A model generated the notes under the pieces. The model worked only from the letters and a program-made list of their open reading frames with translations, made no database searches and was not told the DNA's origin. Shown here one piece after another: positions 1-6,498 of a stretch of DNA of 9,237 bases. The DNA lies in assembly GCA_003819975.1 (NCBI GenBank), contig RPPU01000136.1, positions 1 through 9,237 of the forward strand, in the 5' to 3' direction. How positions within the stretch are numbered: the stretch's first letter is position 1; each line of letters begins with the position of its first letter. This DNA comes from Desulfobacteraceae bacterium. Its GTDB lineage: Bacteria; Desulfobacterota; DSM-4660; Desulfatiglandales; HGW-15. A program made the translations under genes and the position numbers.

Positions 1-1101
1 ATCTCCGCGGGCGGAGCCGTAGGCGGAATATTCGCGGGCCTTGTCGCCACGGCCGTCTTCAACAACTATTATGAGTTATACCTGGGCTGTATTGGTTTGC
101 TGCTGATGCTGATCCTATGCCGGCTCCACGAAACGAAACACACCGTACGTACCGCGATCCGGGTGGCTGCAGCGGCGCTATCCCTGGTGTTCGCGGCAGG
201 TGTGGGAACGGCATTCTATTACCAGATATCCCTGACCATGGACAATCTCATCTCCATAAAGCGTAATTTTTTCGGAGTAATCCGAATCATGGAATTGAAT
301 GCCGATAACCCAAAAATGCACCATCGCCAGATGCGGCACGGCAACACCCTGCATGGCTTGCAATTTCTCGATTCCGAGCGTCAATACCTGCCGACAACCT
401 ATTACGGAGCGCAAAGCGGAATGGGGTTGCTGTTCAAAGAATATCCCCGCCCCCGCGACCAAGGTCTGCGCATCGCCGCGGTGGGTTTGGGTGTGGGCGT
501 CATTGCCGCGTATGCTCAAGCCGGTGATGAATTCCGGTTTTATGAAATGAATCCCGACGTCATCGAAGCCGCTCAGGATACACGTTTTTTTACCTTTATT
601 TCCCATGCGCGAACTCTGGGCGCCAAAATCGATATTATTGAAGGCGATGCCCGGCTCTCTATGGAACGGGATCTCACTTGGGGCAAAAAACAGAGCTTCG
701 ACTTTATTGTATTGGACGCATTCAGCAGCGACGCCATTCCAACGCACTTGCTGACCAGGGAGGCCTTTTCGCTTTATTTCAGTTTATTGAAGCCGGACGG
801 CGTTCTGGCCATTCATGTCTCCAATCGCAATGTTGATCTTGCGCCGGTCGCGGATGCCTTCGCCAGGTACTATCAGTATCGACCCTATTATTTGATGAAC
901 GCGACCGTTTTGGAAGATGGCGTTTTCCCGGCTCAATGGATTCTGTTGAGCAACAATAAAACGATTGCCGAAAAATACTTTACCGGAATGACCCCGGTCA
1001 CGCCCGAAAAACGCCTCAGGCGATTGTGGACCGACGATTTCAGCAATCTCTGGAGTGTTCTGAAAGTAAAACAACCGCCAACCCCATCCGCCATACCGTG
1101 A
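1..1101 (+). CDS. Fused membrane/spermidine-synthase-like protein, C-terminal part (5' end off window)
   Basis: The frame is open from base 1, so the gene starts upstream; the first ATG at 97 is internal. The 366 visible residues begin with a Gly/Ala-rich membrane segment (SAGGAVGGIFAGLVA, then VFNNYYELYLG), typical of the last transmembrane helices in MFS-like/spermidine synthase fusions. Two more hydrophobic stretches follow (about residues 29-41 and 53-72). The soluble part has a Rossmann methyltransferase-like fold: glycine motif AAVGLGVGVIAAYA, the acidic strand end FYEMNPDV, the IIEGDARL strand, and the signature DAFSSDAIPTHLLT, ending with the characteristic WTDDFSNLWSVL. The acidic substrate pocket of true spermidine synthases is not evident, so polyamine synthesis should not be assumed; the family's function is largely unknown. 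It is probably an inner-membrane protein. It converges on the regulator gene and shows no link to the transporter genes. Family call is confident; function is not. Confidence 0.88.
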   Translation: MSAGGAVGGIFAGLVATAVFNNYYELYLGCIGLLLMLILCRLHETKHTVRTAIRVAAAALSLVFAAGVGTAFYYQISLTMDNLISIKRNFFGVIRIMELNADNPKMHHRQMRHGNTLHGLQFLDSERQYLPTTYYGAQSGMGLLFKEYPRPRDQGLRIAAVGLGVGVIAAYAQAGDEFRFYEMNPDVIEAAQDTRFFTFISHARTLGAKIDIIEGDARLSMERDLTWGKKQSFDFIVLDAFSSDAIPTHLLTREAFSLYFSLLKPDGVLAIHVSNRNVDLAPVADAFARYYQYRPYYLMNATVLEDGVFPAQWILLSNNKTIAEKYFTGMTPVTPEKRLRRLWTDDFSNLWSVLKVKQPPTPSAIP

Positions 1102-1147
1102 CGGACGAACCGGTTATAACCGCAAAAAGGAAGCATGGATGAGTTCT

Positions 1148-1176
1148 GATCCGGTTAGGAAGTAGGGAACCGGGTC
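1148..1176 (+). terminator. Hairpin between convergent genes, possible terminator
   Basis: Nine-pair stem: GATCCGGTT at 1148-1156 pairs with AACCGGGTC at 1168-1176 (one G-T wobble) around an 11-base loop. It lies 46 bases after the stop of the + strand gene and 44 bases beyond the stop of the - strand regulator, the expected place for a shared terminator of convergent genes. No clean T-run follows on either strand; only TTTCTTTT about 12 bases downstream on the + strand. The hairpin is seen directly; a role in termination is inferred. Confidence 0.35.
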
Positions 1177-1220
1177 AGCCGTACATGTTTCTTTTCAGTC
1201 ATGCGGAAAATATTTGGTTT

Positions 1221-4200
1221 TTAAAGCAACCCTTGTTTGAACCGTTCCGTAAAATAGTCCAGGGACAAGCCTTTTCCTTTTTCAATAAGGGTTGCGAATT
1301 CCGGCTCGCTAAACTGCCGGCGTAATTTCCCGGCCATTTGCTCGGCCCTTTGCAGGACTTCGGGTATAATTGGGGGGGTATGCAGCATAAATCCGATTAT
1401 TTCCAATGCTTTTCCTTTTTGATTCGTTTTTTCAAGAACATGGGCCAACCCGATCAAACCCTCCTGCAGGATAAATCGGGCCTGAACATCGATGGCCGTT
1501 TTGACGGCCGTTCGAAAACATTCCTCTGCTTCCCTGAATTGTCCATTGCCCCAATAAGCAAAGCCCAAATTATTGCGATAATTGGCCTTCACATATTCAT
1601 CATTGATATCGGCGCACATCTCGAGACTTTCCCGGTACAGGATCACGGCTTCCGCGTAATTTTCCTCTCGTTCATGGACGATAGCCAGATTATTCAACAC
1701 GCCGACTATATTGTATGAATCTTGCCTTGCCCGATATTCGTTCAAGGCCCTTTGCAATGCCTTTCGGGCGTCGGCGTATTCAGCCGATAAAATGCATGTC
1801 GTGCCTGAATTTTTCAAACCGGCGGCGATTCCACAGCGATCGAGGGTCTCTTCAAAAAGCGCAAGCGCTTCCGCAAAGTCGGCCTTTGCTTCCTCAATTC
1901 GGCCTGTTCTTCTAAAAACAATGCCCAAATAATTTAAGGCCCAACCTAATTCTTTTTTTAAATTCAATTTTCTGAAAATAGAAACGCTTTTCTCCAATAA
2001 AGCCTGCGACTTTTCATACCGGTCCAAAAACAGACAAAATCGCCCTTGCCGGGAAAGGATTTTCCCGATAATCGATTCCGAGTCTTTTCCTGTTTGGGGA
2101 TCGCCTTGTAAAGCCTCCAGGGTTTTTTGGAGGTCTTGTTCGCCTTGGATATACCAGCCCCGCATCTCATAAAAATAAAAAAGACCCTCCAGGTATTGCT
2201 TCATAAAATCCGTTCTTTTATTGGCAACCGCCCACGCCCAACCCTTGTGAATATTCTGAATATACTCCGTTATCTCCCGGATCGCCTTTTTTTGCCGGCC
2301 GTCTTTCAACTCCGGCTCCTTTTGTTGCAGCCAATTCCCAAAATAGGCGGCATGCCGACATCGAACGTCCGCAAACTCTTTAGAAGAAAATTGAGCCTTG
2401 CTTCGTACGAATTTCCGCAGCAAATCCAATAGTTCATAATGTTCCGGTTGCCGGTGTTTTAAAAACGATTTTTGGATCAAGGAAAGCAAAACCGGCAAGG
2501 ACACGCCGGCCACCTCTTTGGCCGCTTGTCGGGAAAATCCGCCCCGGAAGACCGCCAGTTTTTTAAGGGCTTGCTGTTCATTCGGGGTCAACAACTGCAA
2601 AGAGCGTTCGAACACCGCCTCCAGGCTGCGGTGTCTTTCCGGCAAATCTCGCCAATGGCCTTTCAGAAAACCGAGATCCTTTTCCATCTCTTCCGCAATT
2701 TCCCGGCTGGAAAACATTTGCAGCCACCCGGCGGCCAATTCGATCGCCAAAGGCAGCCCTCCGGTAGTCCGGCATATGCGGGAGATTGCCGACCGATCCT
2801 CCGCCTGCAATACAAACCCCGGACGCACATGCTTGGCTCTTTCGACATAAAGCTGCACAGCCCCGTAGTGCTCCAATTCCGCAGTCAGTTCCGTCGGCGG
2901 ATAGTCCAATCCCGCGATTGTCAGAATCCATTCCTCTTTCAGATTCAAGCGCTGTTGCGACGTCACCAAAATCTTGACCCCGGCGGTCCGGCGCAGGATA
3001 TCCGCCACCCATTCCGCTCCGTTCGGCAGATGTTCGAAATTATCCAGGATCAGAAGAAGATGTTTGCCGTTTAAAAACCGCAAAACCTGAGCATGTCGGT
3101 CGATCTCGGAAAAAAATGTCAAATCCAACCGATAGGCTATGGTCTCGGGAATGATCTCCATTTTTTTCACATGGGTCAAGGGGACGAAAAAAGCGCCGTT
3201 TCGAAAAAGCCCCTGCATATTGGAATGAATTTTATGCGCCAGTTGGGTTTTCCCGACCCCTCCCGGTCCCACCAGCGTCAGAAGACGGCATTGCGGATCG
3301 GCCAACAGACGGTTTATTTCCTTGATCTCCTTTTCCCGGCCAATGCAAAAATCCGGTTGAGCCGGCGGATGTTCCTCCTCCGGTGACCATGATTTTACCG
3401 GCATTGCCGGAGAAACCGCGGCCGGTCTCTGCTTCTTAATCTCGGTATGCAGGTCGACTGTCTCTTCATGGGGCCCTATATCCAGTTCTTTTTTTAAAAC
3501 ACGAACGCATTCTTGGTATTGCCGCAACGCCGCCGAGGGCTGCCCCGAATCCGCATAGAGCCGCATGAGATGAAAATGCGCCTTTTCATCCAAAGGGTCT
3601 TCTTTCAGCCAACGCCGCGCATAGGCGAGACCCGTTTCGAATTCTTTCCGCGAATGATGATATAAAACCAATTTCCGCAGAACCTGAATCAGGCTTTGAC
3701 GCAACTCCTCGGTCTGGCCCCTCTTCCAATTCTCGAAGAAATCATTGTCGGGAATGACGAATCCCGCCATGAAATCGCCCTTATAAAGTTCAACCGCGCG
3801 GGTCAAAGAAACCAAACAATCGGCGCAAAGATCTTGTTCGGAATGCCGGTGCTCCTCGTGGCCGGCGATCAACTCTTGGAATTGCCGGACGTCGACTCGA
3901 AGCTTTAAATCCGGATGAATCGAAACATGCTCCCGATCGTTCAACAAAAATTCGAATCCGAATAATTTTCTGAGTTGGGCCAGGCAGGTGCCCAATGAAG
4001 TCCGGGCGGCTGTTTGGTCATTTTCCGGCCAAAGGAGCGTGGCTAAAGTGTCGCGGTTTTGCGGTCCTTGATTTAAAGCCAGATAAGCGGCCAGAGCCAG
4101 GGCTCGGCGCCGGTTGATCTCTATCGGCAAATCGTTCCGTTTTACTCTGGGCCGGCCGAATAAAAAGAGCGATAGCGAAGGCAGGTTGCGTTTTTCATTT

Positions 4201-4328
4201 TTAGAAATGACCGTATATGGTTTCGACACCCTCGGATCGTGCGCTATCTTAAGCGCCATGGATCCGGAGGCTTTCTCCAAGTTACTTTTTTTTCCAAAAA
4301 TCGGTCGGTTTTTTTCAATATTTTCCAT
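1221..4328 (-). CDS. BTAD/SARP-type transcriptional regulator with NB-ARC-like ATPase and TPR repeats
   Basis: This 1035-residue STAND-type regulator resembles AfsR. Residues about 52-135 form an OmpR-like winged-helix DNA-binding domain (LFLFGRPRV, then ALALAAYLAL and LATLLWPENDQTAARTSL). Residues about 143-300 form the bacterial transcriptional activator domain, with the typical AVELYKGDFMAGF and a His/Cys cluster (H157, H160, H162, C168, C171). An NB-ARC-like ATPase follows: Walker A GPGGVGKT (354-361), Walker B LLLILDN (424-430) and GGLPLAIELAA (523-533). About 350 C-terminal residues are helical TPR repeats, with clear copies such as LNYLGIVFRRTGRIEEA and LNNLAIVHEREENYAEA, ending in the family-like tail FATLIEKGKGLSLDYF. 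Such proteins are cytoplasmic ATP-driven switches that activate transcription after a signal reaches the TPR/ATPase part. Neither ATG 4328 nor the in-frame ATG at 4259 has a strong ribosome binding site; the DNA-binding domain begins well after both. No separate output enzyme is present. Its targets are unknown; the upstream transporter/radical SAM genes are candidates by position only. Confidence 0.93.
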   Translation of the reverse strand: MENIEKNRPIFGKKSNLEKASGSMALKIAHDPRVSKPYTVISKNEKRNLPSLSLFLFGRPRVKRNDLPIEINRRRALALAAYLALNQGPQNRDTLATLLWPENDQTAARTSLGTCLAQLRKLFGFEFLLNDREHVSIHPDLKLRVDVRQFQELIAGHEEHRHSEQDLCADCLVSLTRAVELYKGDFMAGFVIPDNDFFENWKRGQTEELRQSLIQVLRKLVLYHHSRKEFETGLAYARRWLKEDPLDEKAHFHLMRLYADSGQPSAALRQYQECVRVLKKELDIGPHEETVDLHTEIKKQRPAAVSPAMPVKSWSPEEEHPPAQPDFCIGREKEIKEINRLLADPQCRLLTLVGPGGVGKTQLAHKIHSNMQGLFRNGAFFVPLTHVKKMEIIPETIAYRLDLTFFSEIDRHAQVLRFLNGKHLLLILDNFEHLPNGAEWVADILRRTAGVKILVTSQQRLNLKEEWILTIAGLDYPPTELTAELEHYGAVQLYVERAKHVRPGFVLQAEDRSAISRICRTTGGLPLAIELAAGWLQMFSSREIAEEMEKDLGFLKGHWRDLPERHRSLEAVFERSLQLLTPNEQQALKKLAVFRGGFSRQAAKEVAGVSLPVLLSLIQKSFLKHRQPEHYELLDLLRKFVRSKAQFSSKEFADVRCRHAAYFGNWLQQKEPELKDGRQKKAIREITEYIQNIHKGWAWAVANKRTDFMKQYLEGLFYFYEMRGWYIQGEQDLQKTLEALQGDPQTGKDSESIIGKILSRQGRFCLFLDRYEKSQALLEKSVSIFRKLNLKKELGWALNYLGIVFRRTGRIEEAKADFAEALALFEETLDRCGIAAGLKNSGTTCILSAEYADARKALQRALNEYRARQDSYNIVGVLNNLAIVHEREENYAEAVILYRESLEMCADINDEYVKANYRNNLGFAYWGNGQFREAEECFRTAVKTAIDVQARFILQEGLIGLAHVLEKTNQKGKALEIIGFMLHTPPIIPEVLQRAEQMAGKLRRQFSEPEFATLIEKGKGLSLDYFTERFKQGLL

Positions 4329-4651
4329 GCTTATTTTTGTTCCGCTGAAATCCAGCCCCTCTAAACCGAATCGAGACCGATTTTATTTGTTAGGTCAATA
4401 AGTTACCAATCAAATAGACCATAAACCCTTCAATGATCCGCGTATCGCAACATACACTATGGAAACCTACAAATATCATACAAATTAATAATCTTTCATA
4501 TCGATCCGAACAGAGTGTTTATCTGCGGAAAATCCATGCTTTTACCCGCTAGTCCGGCTTTGATAGGTGAAAAGGCAAGAAGGGAACCATTGATAAATTT
4601 GATTATTGACCTGGGGATCATTTTGATTGGCAATGCAACGTTGTGAAAAAG
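4329..4651. other. Gene-free 323-base spacer between the regulator and radical SAM genes
   Basis: I see no credible gene here. The one reading frame entering it (to 4542 on the - strand) is an alternative frame of the radical SAM 3' end with no recognisable protein features. The stretch from about 4400 to 4500 is AT-rich and should hold the promoter of the regulator gene, but I could not find a -35/-10 pair good enough to mark. The half near 4652 may be a remnant of the missing 3' end of the radical SAM gene, although none of its frames shows the cysteine-rich C-terminus expected for that family. A 10-base inverted repeat brackets most of the spacer. Confidence 0.7.
4392..4612. repeat. 10-base inverted repeat bracketing the spacer
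   Basis: AGGTCAATAA at 4392-4401 and its exact reverse complement TTATTGACCT at 4603-4612 lie about 200 bases apart. Both arms are seen directly. No transposase, target-site duplication or further extension of the arms supports a mobile element. The left arm, read on the - strand, contains TTGACC, 64 bases ahead of the regulator start, so it could also be part of a promoter. Chance is a realistic explanation for a 10-mer. Confidence 0.3.
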
Positions 4652-5470
4652 TCAACAGGAATTCCCATATTCCTCCTTGTCGATGCGTAAAATTTGCTCG
4701 AACAATTTGTGGATCGCGACCCGATCGACGCATAATTCGCGGAAATATGGGTTATTGCGGTTGGGCGGCGGCGCCGGGATTTGGAAATAGGGAATGATGT
4801 CTAAATCGCGACAGAAGCGCCAAAAACGCGGCAGTTGACCATAGTTTTGCTTGCAGATGATTGCATGAAGACCAAGCTTCGGGCCGTCCATGGTATAGCC
4901 GGCCTCGATGAAATTGAATACGGCTTTATATTGGATTGTAAAACTGCCCGTGACCCCGGTCAAATAATCGTTGATCTCGGGGGTTAAAGCATCCAGCTTG
5001 GTGACGATGTTCACGTTTTTGGCGGCGAACATTCGGGAGAGTTCCGCGGTGTTATTGAAGGAGTTGGTGTATACCTCGGTTTGTCCGCCGTGAAGGTTGA
5101 TGAAATCGATCAAGTCCCAAAAGCGCGGATAAAGGGTCGGCTCGCCATTGCTCTTGATCCGGACCTTCCGCAGGCCCGCGGAGATGTTTTGCCGAATAAT
5201 GTCCGTGATATCGTCGAAAGACTTTTTAGGGCACGGGCTGTTTTGGGGCTCTTTTCCCCACTCGGAGAAACAATATTTGCAATGCAGGTTGCAGGGCCCC
5301 GGCAGCAAAAGATCATATTCCTGACATTGGATCCGATCACGGGCTTCTATCGCGTTTTCATAAAACGGACAATCAATTATGAAAGATGGGGAGCTGAAGG
5401 TCAAGGAATTTTTCCTCTTTATATCCGGATATTCGGGCGTAAAAAGCATTGAATCGGCGCAACCGGACAT
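4652..5470 (-). CDS. Radical SAM protein, probably C-terminally truncated
   Basis: The 272 residues carry the radical SAM iron-sulfur motif CNLHCKYCFSEW (C60, C64, C67), which binds a 4Fe-4S cluster and S-adenosylmethionine to make the 5'-deoxyadenosyl radical. KSNGEPTLYP (106-115) matches the SAM-contacting GGE-type strand, and the barrel continues through VYTNSFNN, VTKLDALT and IIPYFQIPAPPP. Related proteins I recall run on after a segment like RIDKEEYG with a cysteine-rich SPASM/Twitch-type end that binds an extra cluster. Here the protein stops three residues later (NSC), so it is shorter than usual and lacks those cysteines. The ATG at 5470 has GGAAG directly abutting it, which is poor spacing; the next ATG (5449) is no better supported. 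An in-frame TAG 24 bases upstream rules out a longer form. It lies 99 bases after the deacetylase gene, in the same direction. Substrate unknown; it could be a decaying gene or a functional short version. Confidence 0.82.
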   Translation of the reverse strand: MSGCADSMLFTPEYPDIKRKNSLTFSSPSFIIDCPFYENAIEARDRIQCQEYDLLLPGPCNLHCKYCFSEWGKEPQNSPCPKKSFDDITDIIRQNISAGLRKVRIKSNGEPTLYPRFWDLIDFINLHGGQTEVYTNSFNNTAELSRMFAAKNVNIVTKLDALTPEINDYLTGVTGSFTIQYKAVFNFIEAGYTMDGPKLGLHAIICKQNYGQLPRFWRFCRDLDIIPYFQIPAPPPNRNNPYFRELCVDRVAIHKLFEQILRIDKEEYGNSC

Positions 5471-5510
5471 CTTCCGGCCGTGCGACGATTGCTATTTCTA
5501 TCATCTATAA

Positions 5511-5524
5511 AAATGATATCATTT
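5511..5524. promoter_or_regulatory. Perfect 14-base palindrome ahead of the radical SAM gene, possible operator
   Basis: AAATGATATCATTT is exactly self-complementary and sits 40 bases upstream of the radical SAM start, inside the 99-base gap after the deacetylase gene. A further TATCAT half-site lies at 5499-5504, nearer the start. Position and symmetry fit a dimeric repressor or activator site, but no regulator family is recognisable from the site. The symmetry is observed; function is inferred. Confidence 0.35.
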
Positions 5525-5560
5525 AATGAATGTTTCCATTCTTGCTATTAAATTTATCCG

Positions 5561-5586
5561 AAAAACCCGCTACGCGAAAAGCGTAG
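5561..5586 (-). terminator. Possible intrinsic terminator overlapping the deacetylase stop codon
   Basis: On the - strand, CTACGC (5586-5581) pairs perfectly with GCGTAG (5575-5570) around a 5-base TTTTC loop. It is followed by CGGG and then five T residues (5565-5561). The TAG stop of the deacetylase gene forms the end of the stem. The stem is only 6 pairs and the T-run is short and slightly displaced, so termination would be partial at best. If real, it would reduce read-through from the transporter/deacetylase genes into the radical SAM gene. Confidence 0.4.
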
Positions 5587-6418
5587 AAGATTCCATTCGA
5601 TGAATCGACTCGCTTACCTCAGCGCTAAAACGGCCGATTAATTCCCGCACGTATCTGTCTACAGAGAGTTTTGCGTCATGCAGCAACGGGGTGAGGTCCA
5701 GGGAATAGGCCAGGGCACTAGCGCGATCCGGCTGCCGCGGATCGAAAAAAACGGCATGACTATTCCTTCTGGCTATGGCTGCCAGATCGTATCTCTTATG
5801 GTCGTTGATTTGCGAAGCAAATACGTTCAGTAATTCTCTTTGCAGGTCCGGGCGGGCTGAAACATCGAAAACCACTTTCTCCCGATCCGGCAGCCAATCC
5901 AGGTCCCGCCAGACTTCGCAACCATAGACCCGGCTGGGTTTCAAATCATCCGGCACCAAGCGCAAAGCTTCTATCACCCGCAAAGCCACGGCCACGTGGG
6001 TTTCATGTTTATCAACCGGGTTATGGGTATAAACGATTTCCGGTCCGGTCGCCTTAATGATTCGCAACAAGTCCCGGCTAAGATCGGGATCGTCCCTTTT
6101 TTTGACGATCCGGCTGGGATAATCCAGCCAAACCAGGGAACCGTATTCTCCGATGTGCGCGGCTTTTTCCTGTTCCGCTTTTCGAATGGCTCTGATTTGG
6201 GAGGACTCCGCTTCCGAAGGCCCGTTCCCGTCCGTGACCACCACTCCGCAGAACCATTGATCCTCTTTTTGATAGGTTTTCAAAATTCCGTCAATAGCCA
6301 TGATCTCCAAGTCATCGGCATGGGCGCCGATCGCCAAATGCGTGGTGCGGGACAGGGCTCTGTCTTCAGCGACCCTGTCCGGAACAACCAATTGGGCTTC
6401 TTTCCGTTTAAAATACAT
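5570..6418 (-). CDS. PIG-L family zinc-dependent N-deacetylase
   Basis: This 282-residue protein of the PIG-L/LmbE/MshB fold probably hydrolyses an N-acetyl or other amide group. The first metal motif is GAHADDLE (31-38): H33 and D36 are the expected zinc ligands and D35 the catalytic base, with Ala34 in place of the commoner Pro. The second motif is THNPVDKHETH (131-141), where H141 is the likely third zinc ligand. The segment GCEVWRDLDWLPD (166-178) and SQINDHKRYD (202-211) are, from memory, hallmarks of one PIG-L subfamily for which I know no proven substrate. There is no signal peptide, so it should act in the cytoplasm. ATG 6418 has a good ribosome binding site. It follows the ABC ATPase gene by 80 bases in the same direction, which suggests it acts on the imported compound or on a derived conjugate. 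Family assignment is strong; substrate is unknown. Confidence 0.93.
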   Translation of the reverse strand: MYFKRKEAQLVVPDRVAEDRALSRTTHLAIGAHADDLEIMAIDGILKTYQKEDQWFCGVVVTDGNGPSEAESSQIRAIRKAEQEKAAHIGEYGSLVWLDYPSRIVKKRDDPDLSRDLLRIIKATGPEIVYTHNPVDKHETHVAVALRVIEALRLVPDDLKPSRVYGCEVWRDLDWLPDREKVVFDVSARPDLQRELLNVFASQINDHKRYDLAAIARRNSHAVFFDPRQPDRASALAYSLDLTPLLHDAKLSVDRYVRELIGRFSAEVSESIHRMESSTLFA

Positions 6419-6422
6419 CCGG

Positions 6423-6429
6423 CCTTCCT
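6423..6429 (-). promoter_or_regulatory. Ribosome binding site of the PIG-L deacetylase gene
   Basis: AGGAAGG on the - strand, with a 4-base spacer to ATG 6418. It supports that start codon over any internal one. Confidence 0.65.
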
Positions 6430-6498
6430 GCTTTGGTATTGTCTTTTATTATTTTTATACGCTGATCCGATTTGCTTCCAGCTTGTCCGGATTCGGAA

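Noticed and set aside
97..1101. Treating the ATG at 97 as the true start of the first gene
   Set aside because: Codons 1-96 in the same frame encode a well-conserved membrane segment of the fused family, so the gene is cut by the window edge instead.
2472..3074. A 200-residue + strand open frame opposite the regulator gene
   Set aside because: It is antisense to the ATPase region of a clear gene, has a low-complexity Gln/Arg/Phe-rich composition and no domain features.
4329..4500. Promoter for the regulator gene using TTGACC at 4397-4392 (- strand) as -35
   Set aside because: At a 17-base spacing the -10 would be CTCGAT, a poor match. No convincing -35/-10 pair was found, so the promoter is left unmarked.
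4542..4733. A 63-residue - strand frame overlapping the 3' end of the radical SAM gene
   Set aside because: It lies mostly in an alternative frame of a real gene and the spacer, shows no domain or cysteine pattern, and has no ribosome binding site that I can see.
5471..5569. A small precursor-peptide gene for the radical SAM protein
   Set aside because: Neither this gap nor 4329-4651 contains a short reading frame with a ribosome binding site and a Cys- or Gly-rich core, so a peptide-modifying cluster is not supported.
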